A DNA stretch of 64,000 nt from Amaranthus tricolor (GCF_026212465.1 NC_080060.1:14501992-14565991); one strand, 5' to 3'; shown: positions 25,101-36,509, counted from the first letter of the stretch. Notes: generated by a model from the letters alone, not told the origin. Program-made: numbers and translations.

Positions 25101-25243
25101 TGTAGGAAAGTTATCTTGAAAACAAAGATACGGTAGTTATTTCAAGGCCTCAACAAGGTAAATTACGGCAAGTTGCCACTAAAGATTCAAAATTCAATTA
25201 GTATATAAGCTGAAGAATGAAGAGCAAAAAACACGAAGAATAG

Positions 25244-26730
25244 TGATAACCGGTTTCTAGCACATTGTTAATACTAAGAACCAAGTTATACAAACAATAT
25301 TTATAATCACCATGATACTACTACAACGAGTGTAATGGTAAGTCGGGGGTCGAACTACAAGGACAAGGGATGCTAGACTAAAGACTTGGTGTGGGAAGGT
25401 TATATGGAAGGTTGGTTGGTGGGTGAACTTAACTAATAACAAGAATAAAAAGCGAAACTCAACAATGAAAGACAAGCGGGGAGTAGACTACGTCCACCCT
25501 AGGATGGTCTATTGGAAATAAAGATAAGCGAGGTCAAGGGAGTTCGAATGATAATCAATCAAGACACTCTAGATATCGAAAGGAAGTTGGTGACCCTATA
25601 ACCCACACGAACGACCTATAATCGCCCTATGTCTCGCTAGGAGTGGCAGGACAAGATTCGACGAATCGAATATCTATCAACAACCATCATCAATCTCAAC
25701 CTTAATCCTAAACATTCAAGACAAGACCAAACCTAGGGTTTCTCTAACCTAAAACCCCTAAAGAAACTACTCTAACATATACTAGAGGTAAAAGCAATAA
25801 ACAAGGAAAGCGTTAAAGGAATTGAAGAACATGGAAGCATTAAATATAAACTAAGAAAGCATTAAATGAAAGCATTAAAGGAAAGTAATAAAAGAAAGCA
25901 ATAGAGGAAAACAATAAAGACATCAAAGTATTAAAGAAATAAACTTACATAAATGAAGTAACATGAAAGTAGATGAAAGTATAAATGACTACAAATCCAT
26001 ATTAGGGCAAAAACTAGAGAAAGCATTAAAGGGGTTGATGTTCTAAAATAAGGCACAAAGGCACTCAAAACTAGGCATCCCTCTTTTACAGAAATGAGGG
26101 GTATTTATAAGCTAAGAAAAAAAAGGGGTAAAATGCCCTAAAAGCCCTCGGAGTTTGGTTTGCGAAGAAAAGAAATCGCGCAGTCTAGGGCATCCATTCG
26201 ACCGAATTGAAGGTCCATTCACCCGAATGGGCACCCATTCGACCGAATTGGGCTCCATTCGGGGTTTCGAGCAAGTCTAGGCACGTTTCCATGGAGTTTA
26301 GAAGCCATTCGCCCGAAGCTATAAGCCATTCTCCCGAATCCAGCAACATTCGACTGAACCAATCTTCCATTCGCCCGAATAAATGTCCATTCGACCGAAT
26401 GGAGCATCAATTCGGCTAAATGCTTTCTTACATGGCCTATTTTCGTCTTCTGAAGCTTTGGATGCCTTCCGGACTTTACGGGCACCTTGAGGAAGACTTA
26501 GAATGCCTGGAGAAAGCTTCGGTACGCGTGTCTAATCTTCAATCAAAGCATCTAAGTTCGTACGCAACGTAAAATACCTTGAAATCTCCGAAAATACCTG
26601 AAATTACCTCAAAACACAATGGAGACAAGAACAAGGTAAAATCATGCGTAAAGTGTGGAAAAACTATTCTAAAATGCGAGACTGGACACTACAATGAGGG
26701 GATAAATGTGCTCTAAAAACGGGCACATCA
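25244..26730 (-). repeat. 3' LTR of the non-autonomous retrotransposon
   Basis: TG...CA bounded. It contains runs of short aagcattaaa-type repeats (about 25790-25930) and a cluster of attcgaccgaat motifs (26195-26420). It differs from the other LTR by scattered substitutions and small indels. Confidence 0.92.
26190..26425. repeat. Semi-palindromic minisatellite in the 3' LTR
   Basis: About ten occurrences of cattcgaccgaat or close variants (cattcgcccgaa, cattcacccgaat), spaced 12-40 bp. The core attcgnccgaat is nearly self-complementary, so each unit can form a short hairpin. Confidence 0.85.
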
Positions 26731-28990
26731 ACTCCCCTAAGCCAAACCTTTGCTAGTCCCTAGCAAATGAACTAGCAGGACAACATGAAAGCGCGGGGCA
26801 AAAACACATCTAAACTACGAAAAACAATAAAGCCTAAGACTCACTTTCGTAGGAATCATGGTCGCACTTAGCTAGTGCAACAAGCCCTTTAAACCCCTAG
26901 GTCTCCCGTAGAGGACGAGTAAGGTCACGTGAGGGTTTTCAGAAGGAGACCCACAAATCCAATACAAACATACATGGTGAGTGGAAATCAAAGCAACGCA
27001 AGTTGTGCAAGAGCAATACTCTTCCCTAGCCATGGGTGTGCAAGTACAATGGTCTCAAAAGAGCGCAATACCAAGAAGAATGACCAATTCCACGGACTCA
27101 GGATCACATGGTAAGCTACAACACAGGCTATGCCACTCACTACCTAGAGTGGTCACAAGTCTACGCTCCCTGGGTTATTTCTCAAAAGATGTGAGAAATA
27201 TGCAATGACCCTCATGTGTTTGATTATGGTTCGTGTTTCGCTCATAATCATCCAACTAAGGATGAGTTGGGAATCAAACAATTAATAGGGGTAAATCATG
27301 GGGGTTGGGTCATATCTAACTCTAGCACAGAACAAACTAATCAGACCAAGTCGAACAGGTTAGCGAAGGGTTATAACGTTGGCTTAGGGTTAAGGTGGGA
27401 TATATTTGGGAATGCGGCGCTAAGTAGAGGATAGCAAGTGACCCTAAACACAATAGCCACAAACATCTCTTGACAAACCAATAAACACTACATCCAACAA
27501 CTACGTTTACCCAAAAACCTCATGTAAGCACAATGATCTCCATCATCAAACACCATCAAAAATTTTTAAATTTCATCACAACATGTGTTTCCAAGCTCAT
27601 CTCCCAAACAAAATAATAACCTCCTCGCTCAAATGAATACATATGTGTATATCTCGATGAAGAACAAGAAGAAGGTCTCCTCACTCATAAAACATGTATG
27701 AATAATCTTTATAATAAGCATGAGAGGATGAAGGGAGAAACAACATGAGTTGGATAAAAATGAATAGAGTCATACAAAACCAACAACCAATATCATAACC
27801 AAAAGCCCACAAATCATTGTAACACACAACAACCCCATCATAACTAAGTTATCCTCTGGGTAAAAAGAGGGAACATTTGGCTCATGTAGAGGTTAAATAA
27901 TGTGGCTACAAAAGAAAAGGAAAAGGCAAAAACTTAGCTTAACCTAAAGTCAAATTACGTTAAAGGTAGGCTATTTGGCTATGTAGCTTAATTCTAGCGA
28001 ACGTGTTATCATCCTTGGTCTTAGGAAAAGTCGACTGTGCTGGAGAAGAACCGACAAAGTACTTAGATCCCCCAAGCCATCCAAGCCACCAACCAAGCAA
28101 ACCAAGATCCCACAAGCTATGTGGAAGATAGTCAGACACTTGGTCCCAAAACAAGCACAAGGCTAGGAAAATATGAGTATGCATAAGACCACAGATCTAC
28201 CCACTAGGAGCTTGCATGCTAGTTTCACAACTCAAAATAATTTTATTGAAAACCAAAAAACAAAGCATGAATATGCAATATATAAAGTATGTCATGAATG
28301 CAAGATGAACATGTAAAATATATACAAAATAATACATTCCATGCACTAACCTAGACCTAAATGACACTAAATGCACAGACAAATAGGTAATAGTAACAAT
28401 AGTGTTGACCGACTCTCCCCCAAGCCAAACCTTTGCTAGTCTCTAGCAAAGAAGGAGAGAAAAAGGAAAAAATAAACGTTTAAAATAGAGGTCAACAAGA
28501 TTGTCACAATACCCAACACAAACAAAAAATAGCCAATAATAAAGAGGGAAGAAGGTCATACTTAGGCTAGGAGGGCTTTCACCCCTAGCATTACCATCAC
28601 CACCATTAAAGTGGTCTAAGAACTCTTCGCTCCTTGGAAGAAGTGGAGGCAAGAAGCTCGAGGCTAGAGTGATTGCCTTCCCCAAGCTAGGGTGAAGCTA
28701 TATTCTTCATTTTTGATGTATTGCTCTTTTGAGCCTCTTTTCTCCTCTTTCTCGCCCACTCAAGACCACTAGCATTGACCCTGTCAACATCATCAAATCA
28801 ATCGAAAAAAACCTTGTCCAGGGTCAATGCTAATGGTCGTTTGGATCTGCAAGTTCTAACAAACAACACTACAAACCAAATGTGAGCACTGACTAGCAAA
28901 AATGCAATGCAATGAAAGAGAACAAAAATGGAACAAAAACTAATATTTAAAATTGGGTTGCCTCCCAACAAACCCTTCTTTAAGGTCTTT
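26731..28990. other. Non-coding interior of the retrotransposon
   Basis: No pol-type motif on either strand. Short open frames at 26929-27434 and 27960-28685 have no recognisable domain. The sequence aagccaaacctttgctagtc next to the polypurine tract (26740) recurs at 28419-28438, again next to a pyrimidine run (ctctcccccaag). Confidence 0.6.
28768..28838. repeat. Inverted repeat (hairpin) in the retrotransposon interior
   Basis: Arms agcattgaccctg (about 28771) and cagggtcaatgct (about 28817) are perfectly complementary, extending to about 17 bp with one mismatch. The loop is about 35 nt. Confidence 0.75.
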
Positions 28991-28992
28991 AG

Positions 28993-30010
28993 CTAGACCT
29001 GACTCACTATATAGTGAGTCAAAATTCGAAGGAGTTTGTCAAACTCACTCCCCACAACAGCAGAAGTTGGGGAGTTGAAGAGGGAGAGAAGGAAGAAGAA
29101 AAGAAGAATCAGAACAAAGATCGACTTTTCATAACGAGATGAAAAGCCTAAGGAAGAGCGAACAAAGGGAGGGGGGAGGGAAACAAGCGGCAAGGCATCA
29201 CAAGCATCAATTTGACCATGATGGAGGGCGATGGGAAGCATCTCACAATGACGAAGAGGTGTAGGGTGAGACTCATCAGAAGGCACACAAAGGGTATGCA
29301 CTTGAGACTCCTCAATCGAGGGCATATCTACCTCTAAGTCATTGGGTTCACTGGCTAGAAGATCATGCACATATGTGAGGGGTTCATCATGGTGAAGTGC
29401 ACAAGGCACCTCAACAAGAACCTTACCGGTAGATGGTGCTTCAACACAAGGAACGAGAGAGTCATGGTTCAAAAATGTTGGGAATGTAAACTCCTCCCAA
29501 TTGTACATATCATCATAAAACTCATCCATAAGTTGATCATCGAAAGAAGGAGGCGAGTAAGCAACAGAACAAGGGGAGTCAAGGTCGTGGTCTAACGCCA
29601 TGGACAAAAGGTGGTCATAGGTCTCTAGTTTATCCTTAAAAGCCCTTATTAATTGGTTAACACTCCACGTTCCCTCCAACTCATCCCCCATTGGTGTATC
29701 ACCATATGTGTAATTGATAAAAGGGTATGCTAGTGGAACCTTAAGGGGAGGAAAACTAGGATATTATTTATTAAAGTCGTCCTTGGCCAACCATCTAAAG
29801 AAATTTAGACTTAGAATCGGGGTTTGGTTGAAGAGTGCGCTTGAGTAAACATCATCCACTAATTCCCTAGTCTCACTATTCAAATCCCCATAAAAGTCAA
29901 GGCAAATTTCCATTGTTCAACATTATGCTCATGAGGGACAGAATCCCAATACCTAACAAAGAATCTCCAAAAAGATTCATGCTCGTATTGCTGCAAGTGA
30001 TAGCAAACAA
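28993..30010 (-). pseudogene. Relic gag-like region plus 232-codon ORF of unknown function
   Basis: On the element sense strand, soon after the primer-binding site, the translation reads FVRYWDSVPHEHNVEQWKFA, then after a frameshift FYGDLNSETRELVDDVYSSA, QTPILSLNFFRWLAKDDF, a TAA at about 29764, and on into an open frame starting MGDELEGTWSVNQLIRAFKD (29691). The W...FY.GL...R.LVD layout resembles the Retrotrans_gag domain of Athila/Tat-type elements. The downstream 232-codon part is acidic, rich in Asp, Pro and His, and has one hydrophobic helix near its C-terminus (IFVLILLFFFLLSLF, about residues 190-205). There is no zinc knuckle or protease. The function of the acidic part is unknown. Confidence 0.55.
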
Positions 30011-30086
30011 TGAAGAAGAACAAAAATTTAAGAAATAAAAGCTATTCACAAAGCACACCAAAACTAAAATCTAAACAAACGCCTTG

Positions 30087-30104
30087 TCCCCGGCAACGGC
30101 GCCA
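30087..30104 (-). other. Primer-binding site (tRNA-Asp type)
   Basis: Eighteen nucleotides complementary to the 3' end of a plant tRNA-Asp including CCA, three bases inside the 5' LTR. This fixes the element orientation as minus. Confidence 0.85.
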
Positions 30105-30107
30105 TTT

Positions 30108-31602
30108 TGATAACCGGTTTCTAGCACGTCGTTAATACTAAGAACCAAATTATACAAACAATATTTATAATCGCCATGATACTACTACAACAAGTGTAAT
30201 GGTAAGTCAGGGGTCGAACCACAAGGACAAGGGATGCTAGACTAAAGACTTGGTGTGGAAAGGTTATATGGAAGGTTGGTTAGTGGGTGAAATTAACTAA
30301 TAACAAGAGTAAAAAGCGAAACTCAACAATGAAAGACAAGCGGGGAGTAGACTACGTCCACCCTAGGATGGTCTATTGGAAATAAAGATAAGCTAGGTCA
30401 AGGGAGTTTGAATGATAATCAATCAAGACACTCTAGATATCGAAAGGAAGTTGGTGACCCTATAACCCACACGAACGACCTATAATCGCCTTATGTCTCC
30501 CTAGGAGTAGCTGGACAAGATTTGAATCGAATATCTATCAACAACCATCATCACTCTCAGCCTTAATCCTGAACACTGAAGACAAGACCAAACCTAGGGT
30601 TTCTCTAACCAAAATCCCTAAAGAAACTACTCTAACATACTAGAGGTAAAAGCAATAAACAAGGAAAGCATTAAAGGAATTGAAAAACATGGAAGCATTA
30701 AATATAAACTAAGAAAGCATTAAATGAAAGCATTAAAGGAAAGCAATAGAAGAAAGCAATAGAGGAAAGCAAAAAGGGCATCAAAGCATTAAAAAAATAA
30801 ACTTACATAAATGAAGTGACATGAAAGTAGATGAAAGTATGAATGAAGAACTAAAAATCCATATTAGGGCAAAAACTAGAGAAAGCATTAAACGGGTTGA
30901 TGATCTAAAATGAGGCACAAAGGCACTCAAAACTAGGCATCCCTCTTTTACAGAATTGAGGGGTACTTGTAAGCTAAGAAAACAAAAGAGGTAAAATGCC
31001 ATAAAAAACCTCGGATTTTGGTTTGCGAAGAAAAGAAATCGCGTAGTCTAGGGCATCCATTTGACCGAATTGAAGGTCCATTTAGGCAAATGGGTGCCCA
31101 TTCGGCATTCGACCGAATGGGGCTCCATTCGGGTTTTCCAGCAAGTCTAGGCACGTTTCCATGGAGTTTTGATGCCATTTTCCCGAAGCTATAAGCCATT
31201 CGCCCGAATTCAACAACATTCGACCGAAGCAATCTTCCATTCGCCAGAAATCAGTGTCCATTTGACCGAATGGAGCATCAATTCGGCCGAATGCTTTCCT
31301 ACTTGGCCTATTTTCAACTTTTGAAGCTTTGGATGCCTTCCAGACTTTGCGGGGAACTTGAGGAAGACTTGAAATGCCTGGGGAAAGCTTCGGTACGCGT
31401 ATCTAATCTTCGATCAAAGCATCTATGTCTCGTACGCAACGTAAAATACCTTGAAATCTCCAAAAATACCTGAAATTACCTCAAAACACCATGGAGACAA
31501 GAATAAGGTAAAATCATGTGTAAAGTGTGTAAAAAGTATTCTAAAACGCGAGACTCAGCACTATAATGAGGGGATAAATGTGCTCTAAAAACGAGCACAT
31601 CA
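30108..31602 (-). repeat. 5' LTR of the non-autonomous retrotransposon
   Basis: Pair of the LTR at 25244-26730. The attcgaccgaat cluster is repeated at about 31055-31290 with more mutations. Confidence 0.92.
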
Positions 31603-32460
31603 AATAGGGAACAAAATAGTATACAAAAGAAACATTGCTAAAAGTCTTTGAAGTCTCAAAAGAATCCTTAATTAAGTATTACTTCAAAGCTCTACATTCA
31701 AGTTAACCTTTTTAGGTTGTCTTGTAATATTAATTATAGTAATTTCTTGTATTCACTATTGTATGTTCGATTCATTTTAAGAAAAAAAACGTAGAAGAGA
31801 AATATTTGTAGCTCACTAGGATTAGAGTTTCTAGTTGGTAACATTGTGGCTATGGAAAGTTCTTAGAAGATAAGTGTGAACTTTCTTCTAAAGCTTGTAT
31901 ATAGAAATCTAAGGGAAAAACTCGAAGGTAGAGATTAGATCCTTTAAAGGACTGAACTCTTTATATTTTTGTGTTCTTTATTTTCTTATCTTTACCATTT
32001 GTTTTTATCGTTGTTCAAACAAGTCTCAAACTTATTCCACAAAACAACTTTTGTTTTTAGTTTGTCAAGCTCCTAACTCACCCTGTCAAGGGCCTAACTT
32101 GTTATCAGCAAAAGGCCGAAAAGTTATCATACTCTATTCAACCCCCTTCTAGAGTATTCCATCAACATTATTAATTCTTCATCTATTAAATAAATAACAA
32201 CTAATTTTAACCAAATATTTTCATAATAATTAATTTAACAACTTAAAAAAAGTCAATTGTACCTGTCGATTAAAAGTCAAAATTAAAATACAAACTAAAA
32301 TCCAAACTAAAATTCTCCCTAAATAAATCTAAGTATAAGAGCCTTCTTAATAATCAAATCATAGGTACAAATAAATTACTTATCATTCAATATGCAAATC
32401 AAAAATTTGAGATAAGTTTTAGCACAATAAGTGCTATGAAATTATAGACATTATTAAATA

Positions 32461-32756
32461 GGAAAAATTATCATGAATTATACAACATTTTGTTAATTTT
32501 CTTATAATAATACAAATTTTGATTAACCATATAACGCCACCTTAGAAGAGCTTTTCCTAGAATAATACCAACTTGAGTTTGTTAACTAATTTACCCTGCA
32601 TTTTTTGTCATATAATCTCTTATAAATTGATTTTTAACATGTTAGGGATATTTTTCGGAACACCCCATAAGTTAGCATTATCCATGGTTAATTAAAAGTT
32701 GCTATTATTGTAAGGAAATAAGCTAAAAGATTGTATTATTCATGATAATTTTTTCA
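32461..32756. mobile_element. Long-TIR MITE with 8 bp target-site duplication
   Basis: 296 bp. Left ggaaaaattatcatgaatta and right (inverted) tgaaaaaattatcatgaata start terminal repeats of about 70 bp that stay similar to gattaaccat. Direct repeats attaaata flank it (32453-32460 and 32757-32764). An 8 bp duplication fits hAT (or Mutator-like) elements. Non-coding. Confidence 0.75.
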
Positions 32757-32764
32757 ATTAAATA

Positions 32765-33252
32765 TTGCCACAATTTTCATTTTTCTCCACCATTTTTTTT
32801 AGTTTTTAACCCTTGGTTATTATCTCTCTAACTTCATCCTAAAAAAAAATTCTACCAATTCAATCTTTATATTGATGCAATACAAATGGTGAATTCAACC
32901 CTGAAAATCTCGAGATGACTAATGATTTTCAATATATTTGTAATATCTTTAATTTTTGTATCTGTATAAAATAATACAAACTCACACAAAACGTTTAACT
33001 AGCTAAGTCACACAATATATGTGACTTGACCAAGGTCCAATCGTACGTTTTGCGCGACTTTGTATTTATTTTTAGATAAATATATTCTTTTCAATTTATG
33101 CTACATATCTTGGAGGAATTTGGTGGTGACAAAATAACTTATTCTAAGTGATTTATACATGAATAAGACACGCCATACATGCAACTGTTCGTTTATGATT
33201 ATCGAATACTGCCATAAACCCGATAAAAGGCCATAAAAGGTGAGAGTGTGTC
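32765..33252. other. Intergenic, no gene seen
   Basis: AT-rich without recognised features. Confidence 0.4.
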
Positions 33253-33579
33253 TTGGTGATATCAAGTTACAACAACCCTTTTACAATGTACAAAGAAGGT
33301 CTTTTTAATGTAATTAGAATTCTAAATGATATCAGACAACATAGTTGGACAGGTATACAATTTGTCTCCATGATGACATCGATCAAGCAAAATTTTCTTG
33401 GTGCTTATGCTAACATGAATGAAATATACAACCTTAATAAAGCTATTAGACAAAAAGAAATAGATAGTAACTCTCCTTTACTACACTGTCTGTATTTAGC
33501 AACTAAGCATATATGTCAACGGACATTGACTAAGTTGTTTTTGGAAAACCCTACATATATTCAATTATTGCGTATATAA
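33253..33579 (+). CDS. Unrecognised 108-codon open frame
   Basis: Open from ATG to TAA, with amino acid usage less skewed than its surroundings (for example DIRQHSWTGIQFVSMMTSIK and NMNEIYNLNKAIRQKEIDS). I do not recognise a domain. It has no clear promoter, and it lies between transposon remnants and 400 bp upstream of a copia reverse-transcriptase scrap. It could be a captured exon, a piece of a decayed transposon protein or chance. Confidence 0.25.
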   Translation: MVISSYNNPFTMYKEGLFNVIRILNDIRQHSWTGIQFVSMMTSIKQNFLGAYANMNEIYNLNKAIRQKEIDSNSPLLHCLYLATKHICQRTLTKLFLENPTYIQLLRI

Positions 33580-33984
33580 GTTCATATTGTCCTGATCAAT
33601 ACCATCTACATGAACAACAAGATGGCTATATGAGATTATTGGTATGATGCTAACAAATCACATTTGAGCATTTTCTTATTATTCATGTTAGTTACTTGAA
33701 CTAAAATTCACCTTTAAAATTAAAAAATATTATTATTAATTAAACTTTTTAAACTTATAAAACTTATTTATGTAACTATGAACAAATTTCAACCAAATAA
33801 TATTTTTAATGAATTAAAATAAAAATTTGAATAATAATGGTGCAGGTTAACATGTAAACATTGATTGTGCAAAGGCCTACAGCCCTGTTGGACGTAAAAA
33901 AAAATGCATTCTTATACAATTATGTACAAAAAACTATTTATATGCATTAATCATTTGGTTTCACGAACCCTGCCGATTGAATAG

Positions 33985-34165
33985 TCAGTATATGGTGTAA
34001 AACAAGCACCTCATGCTTAGTATAAAAGATTTGCTAAGTTCGTTCTTTGCTACAATTGATTTTCTTCATAGTATATGTGATCATTCCTCTTCACCTATAA
34101 GAAAGGCTTTTCTACAACATATCTTCTATATGCGGCTGAACCATCACAAAAAGTTTTCCTACAAT
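33985..34165 (+). pseudogene. Copia reverse-transcriptase scrap
   Basis: Translates VYGVKQAPHA-stop-YKRFAKFV and FTYKKGFSTTYLLYAAEPS, matching the copia RT stretch YGLKQAPRAW...F...DHSLFTY. The Trp codon is now TAG and further stops follow. Only about 60 codons remain. Confidence 0.75.
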
Positions 34166-34503
34166 AATCCAACTTTTGATTAACCATCAATAATTTCAAC
34201 TATAAAGGGTGCTTGCTAAGAATATACCAATGTAACATCTTACCTATACAACAAGTCATTTTGCAAAAAAAATTAAATCAAGTAAGTTTATTTTTTATTT
34301 TTAACATTCAATTTTTAATATTTTTGATTTTTGATTTTATTCTTCTTCTTTTTGTAGGTATTAACTTGCAAAAATCGATCACCATTTGGAAAACAATGTT
34401 TTGGGATAAGTGACCAAAAATTAATATTATTCATGCTTAATCAAAAATTGGGATTATTGTAGGCAAACCAATAAAAAGTTTTTGATTATTCTAGGTAATT
34501 TCC
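34145..34503. mobile_element. Second TIR element related to the one at 32461
   Basis: The left part gttttcctacaataatccaa...ttttgattaaccat and the inverted right part gtttgcctacaataatccca...tttttgattaagcat match. Both resemble the subterminal region of the 32461 element. The right outer end (inverted ggaaattacctagaataat) resembles the outer end of the first. The left outer end is missing or altered where it meets the reverse-transcriptase scrap. Confidence 0.55.
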
Positions 34504-34540
34504 CTAAATCAAATACGTAAACTTATTTAACCTATCATTC

Positions 34541-35010
34541 TGTTATGGTGTGGCTCATAATCTCAATATGGTCTTAGTCTAGTGGAGTATGTTGTGCTTG
34601 GTTTACCTGGGCAAGTGAAGGCCTTGTTATGTTTAGCCTTATAAATACTCCTTATCTTCATCATTTGTAGTAGAGTTACATTGTAATCAAGAGAGAGAAA
34701 CACTAGTGAGATTGATCTAGATAGAAAGAGAGCTACAAATTAGGGTTCTTGAGTAAATTGGGGAATTTTCAATTACTCTTGTAATCTCTATAGTTTTTCA
34801 TCTCCATTGTTTGAATTGATTAGTGTGTGTAATCAAGAACTAATCAATACAATTGTCTTCATTCTTTGGATGGGTTTTATAGTCTAATATCAATTTGATA
34901 TTAGGAATTTCCCACCTATTCTTGGTGTGTTTGTTAGTTTTCTTTACATTTTGCAATCTTTATCATTCTTTGTATATTAGAATATCCATTGAAGAGCATT
35001 AACTCTAACA
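34541..35010 (+). repeat. 5' LTR of the copia element
   Basis: TG...CA bounded, followed one base later by the primer-binding site. Paired with 37494-37960. Confidence 0.9.
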
Positions 35011-35105
35011 ATTAGTATCAAGAGCATGAGTTGAAATCCTTGGGAAAGTTAGAATTCCATTGATTTGGGGTATGTTTGGAGATTCTTGATTTGGTCATAG
35101 TAGCC

Positions 35106-35740
35106 ATGGGTGTTACAAAGTTTGAGATGGAGTTGTTTGATAGGAATGTTAATTTTGGGTTATGGAAACTTAAGATGAAGGCTATCTTGGTGCAAAATGT
35201 CTTTATAATAGTGTACGTAGAGAGGTTGCAAAGGAGGAGACTACGGCGGGTCTTTGGTTGAAGCTAGAGTCATTGTACATGACAAAATCGATGGCAAATC
35301 GCTTGTTATTAAGGAGTAAGCTTCATGATCTTCATCTTGAGGAAGGTAGTTCTCTTAAATCACATATAGATGAATTTGATTCAATTGTGATGAATTTTTC
35401 TAACCTTGATTTGAATCTTGATGATGAGGACCTAGCAATAAAATTGTTGTGCTCCTTACCTAAAGAGTACAAGCATTTTAGGGAGACAATGTTATATGGA
35501 AAGGATGTGTTGACTCTTGAGGATGTAAAGGGGGCTTTGCTATAAAGGGAGTTGATTGAGAATCAACTGACTAAGAGTGACAAATACTCACATGATAGTG
35601 AGGGCCTTGTAATAAAGGGTAGGCCAAATGAGAAGGGTAGTTCTAACACTTGGGGCAAGAATGCCATATGCTATAATTATCAAAAGAAGGGCCACGTTAA
35701 GAGGGATTGCCCGATGAAAGGTAAGAACAAAGGTAAGTAG
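35106..35740 (+). pseudogene. Copia gag remnant
   Basis: Reads KFEMELFDRNVNFGLWKLKM, then after a frameshift LKLESLYMTKSMANRLLLRS, HIDEFDSIVMNFSNLDLNLD and LCSLPKEYKHFRETMLYGKD, ending with a zinc-knuckle-like CYNYQKKGHVKRDC. The second Cys of the CCHC motif is Tyr. A TAA separates GALL from RELIEN. This is the UBN2-type gag of plant copia elements. Confidence 0.85.
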
Positions 35741-35819
35741 AGTGTTTCTTCTTTTGAGGATCCGGCGGCCATTTTTCATAATGATTATTATGATGGTTTT
35801 TTTCTTATTGTTGAGTTAA

Positions 35820-36367
35820 GTGAAAGGTCTTGTGATAGATGGATTCTTGATTCGAGTAGTTGTTTTCATGTTACACCTCATATACATTGCTTCTCCACAT
35901 ATGATATTGTTTAAGGTAAAGTGGTACACATGGGCAACAATGCGGTGTGCAATGTTGTGGGTGTTGGGTCGGTGAGGATAAGGATGTTTGATGGCATGGT
36001 TTATACTTTGTTAAATGTTCATCATGTTTCGGATATGAAAAAGAATTTGATATCAGTAGGTGCCTTGGTTAGTGATGGTAGTAGATGCATCCTTGATAAG
36101 GATGGATTCGTGATCACTAAGGGATCTCAAGTAGTGATGATGGGCAAGAAGAAAGAGTCACTTTATGAGCTAGTTGGGTCGATGGATAATGGTTTGGCAT
36201 GGTCAAAAGGTTCTTTGTTGTCCGACGAGCATCATATTTCTTTGTGGCATTTGAGACATGGGCATATGAGTAAGAGAGACTTGGGGGTTCTATCCAAGAA
36301 TGATCTATTTGGTGAGAAATGTATGGGTTCTATTGGATCTTGTAAGCTTGGTGTTCTTTACAAGTGA
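35820..36367 (+). pseudogene. Copia protease and GAG-pre-integrase remnant
   Basis: The protease active-site region reads WILDSSSCFHVTPH (normally DSG/DSA.H). It is followed, after a stop near 35911, by VHMGNNAVCNVVGVGSVRI and MKKNLISVGALVSDG. The pre-integrase motif LWHLRHGHMSKRDLGVLSKN is near 36241-36300. The frame ends at a TGA (36365-36367) where integrase should start. Confidence 0.82.
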
Positions 36368-36509
36368 AGATGGGTTAGCTTCAAGATGGTTGTGAATAGA
36401 GCATGTTATCTCGGTTATAGTCACTCGATGATGTGGAGTCTTTTCTTGGTTGCATCACATGGTATTTACCGGCATTTGCTTACTTTGAGAGAAGTGTGGG
36501 TTTACTTTT

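Larger units (their letters stand above)
25244..31602 (-). mobile_element. Non-autonomous LTR retrotransposon (LARD-like), complete with TSD
   Basis: Two direct repeats of 1487 bp (25244-26730) and 1495 bp (30108-31602), both TGATAACC...GCACATCA, enclose a 3.38 kb interior. A perfect 5 bp duplication AATAG flanks it (25239-25243 and 31603-31607). Read on the minus strand, an 18 nt primer-binding site TGGCGCCGTTGCCGGGGA (30104-30087) matches a plant tRNA-Asp 3' end, and a purine tract ttaggggagt (26740-26731) precedes the 3' LTR. Orientation is therefore minus. The interior holds one gag-like relic but no protease, reverse transcriptase or integrase, so it depended on another element, probably an Athila/Tat-type gypsy given the primer site. 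Confidence 0.9.
25101..32167 (+). mobile_element. Probable copia-like solo LTR, split by a nested retrotransposon
   Basis: Left part 25101-25243 starts TGTAGGAAAG and has a TATA-like gtatataagctg near 25200. The right part from about 31608 to 32167 has a U5-like sequence ending ttcaacccccttctagag then ccatcaaca. Removing the nested element and one AATAG copy gives about 700 bp with TG...CA ends. No convincing 5 bp target-site duplication of the outer LTR was found, so the boundaries are tentative. Confidence 0.4.
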
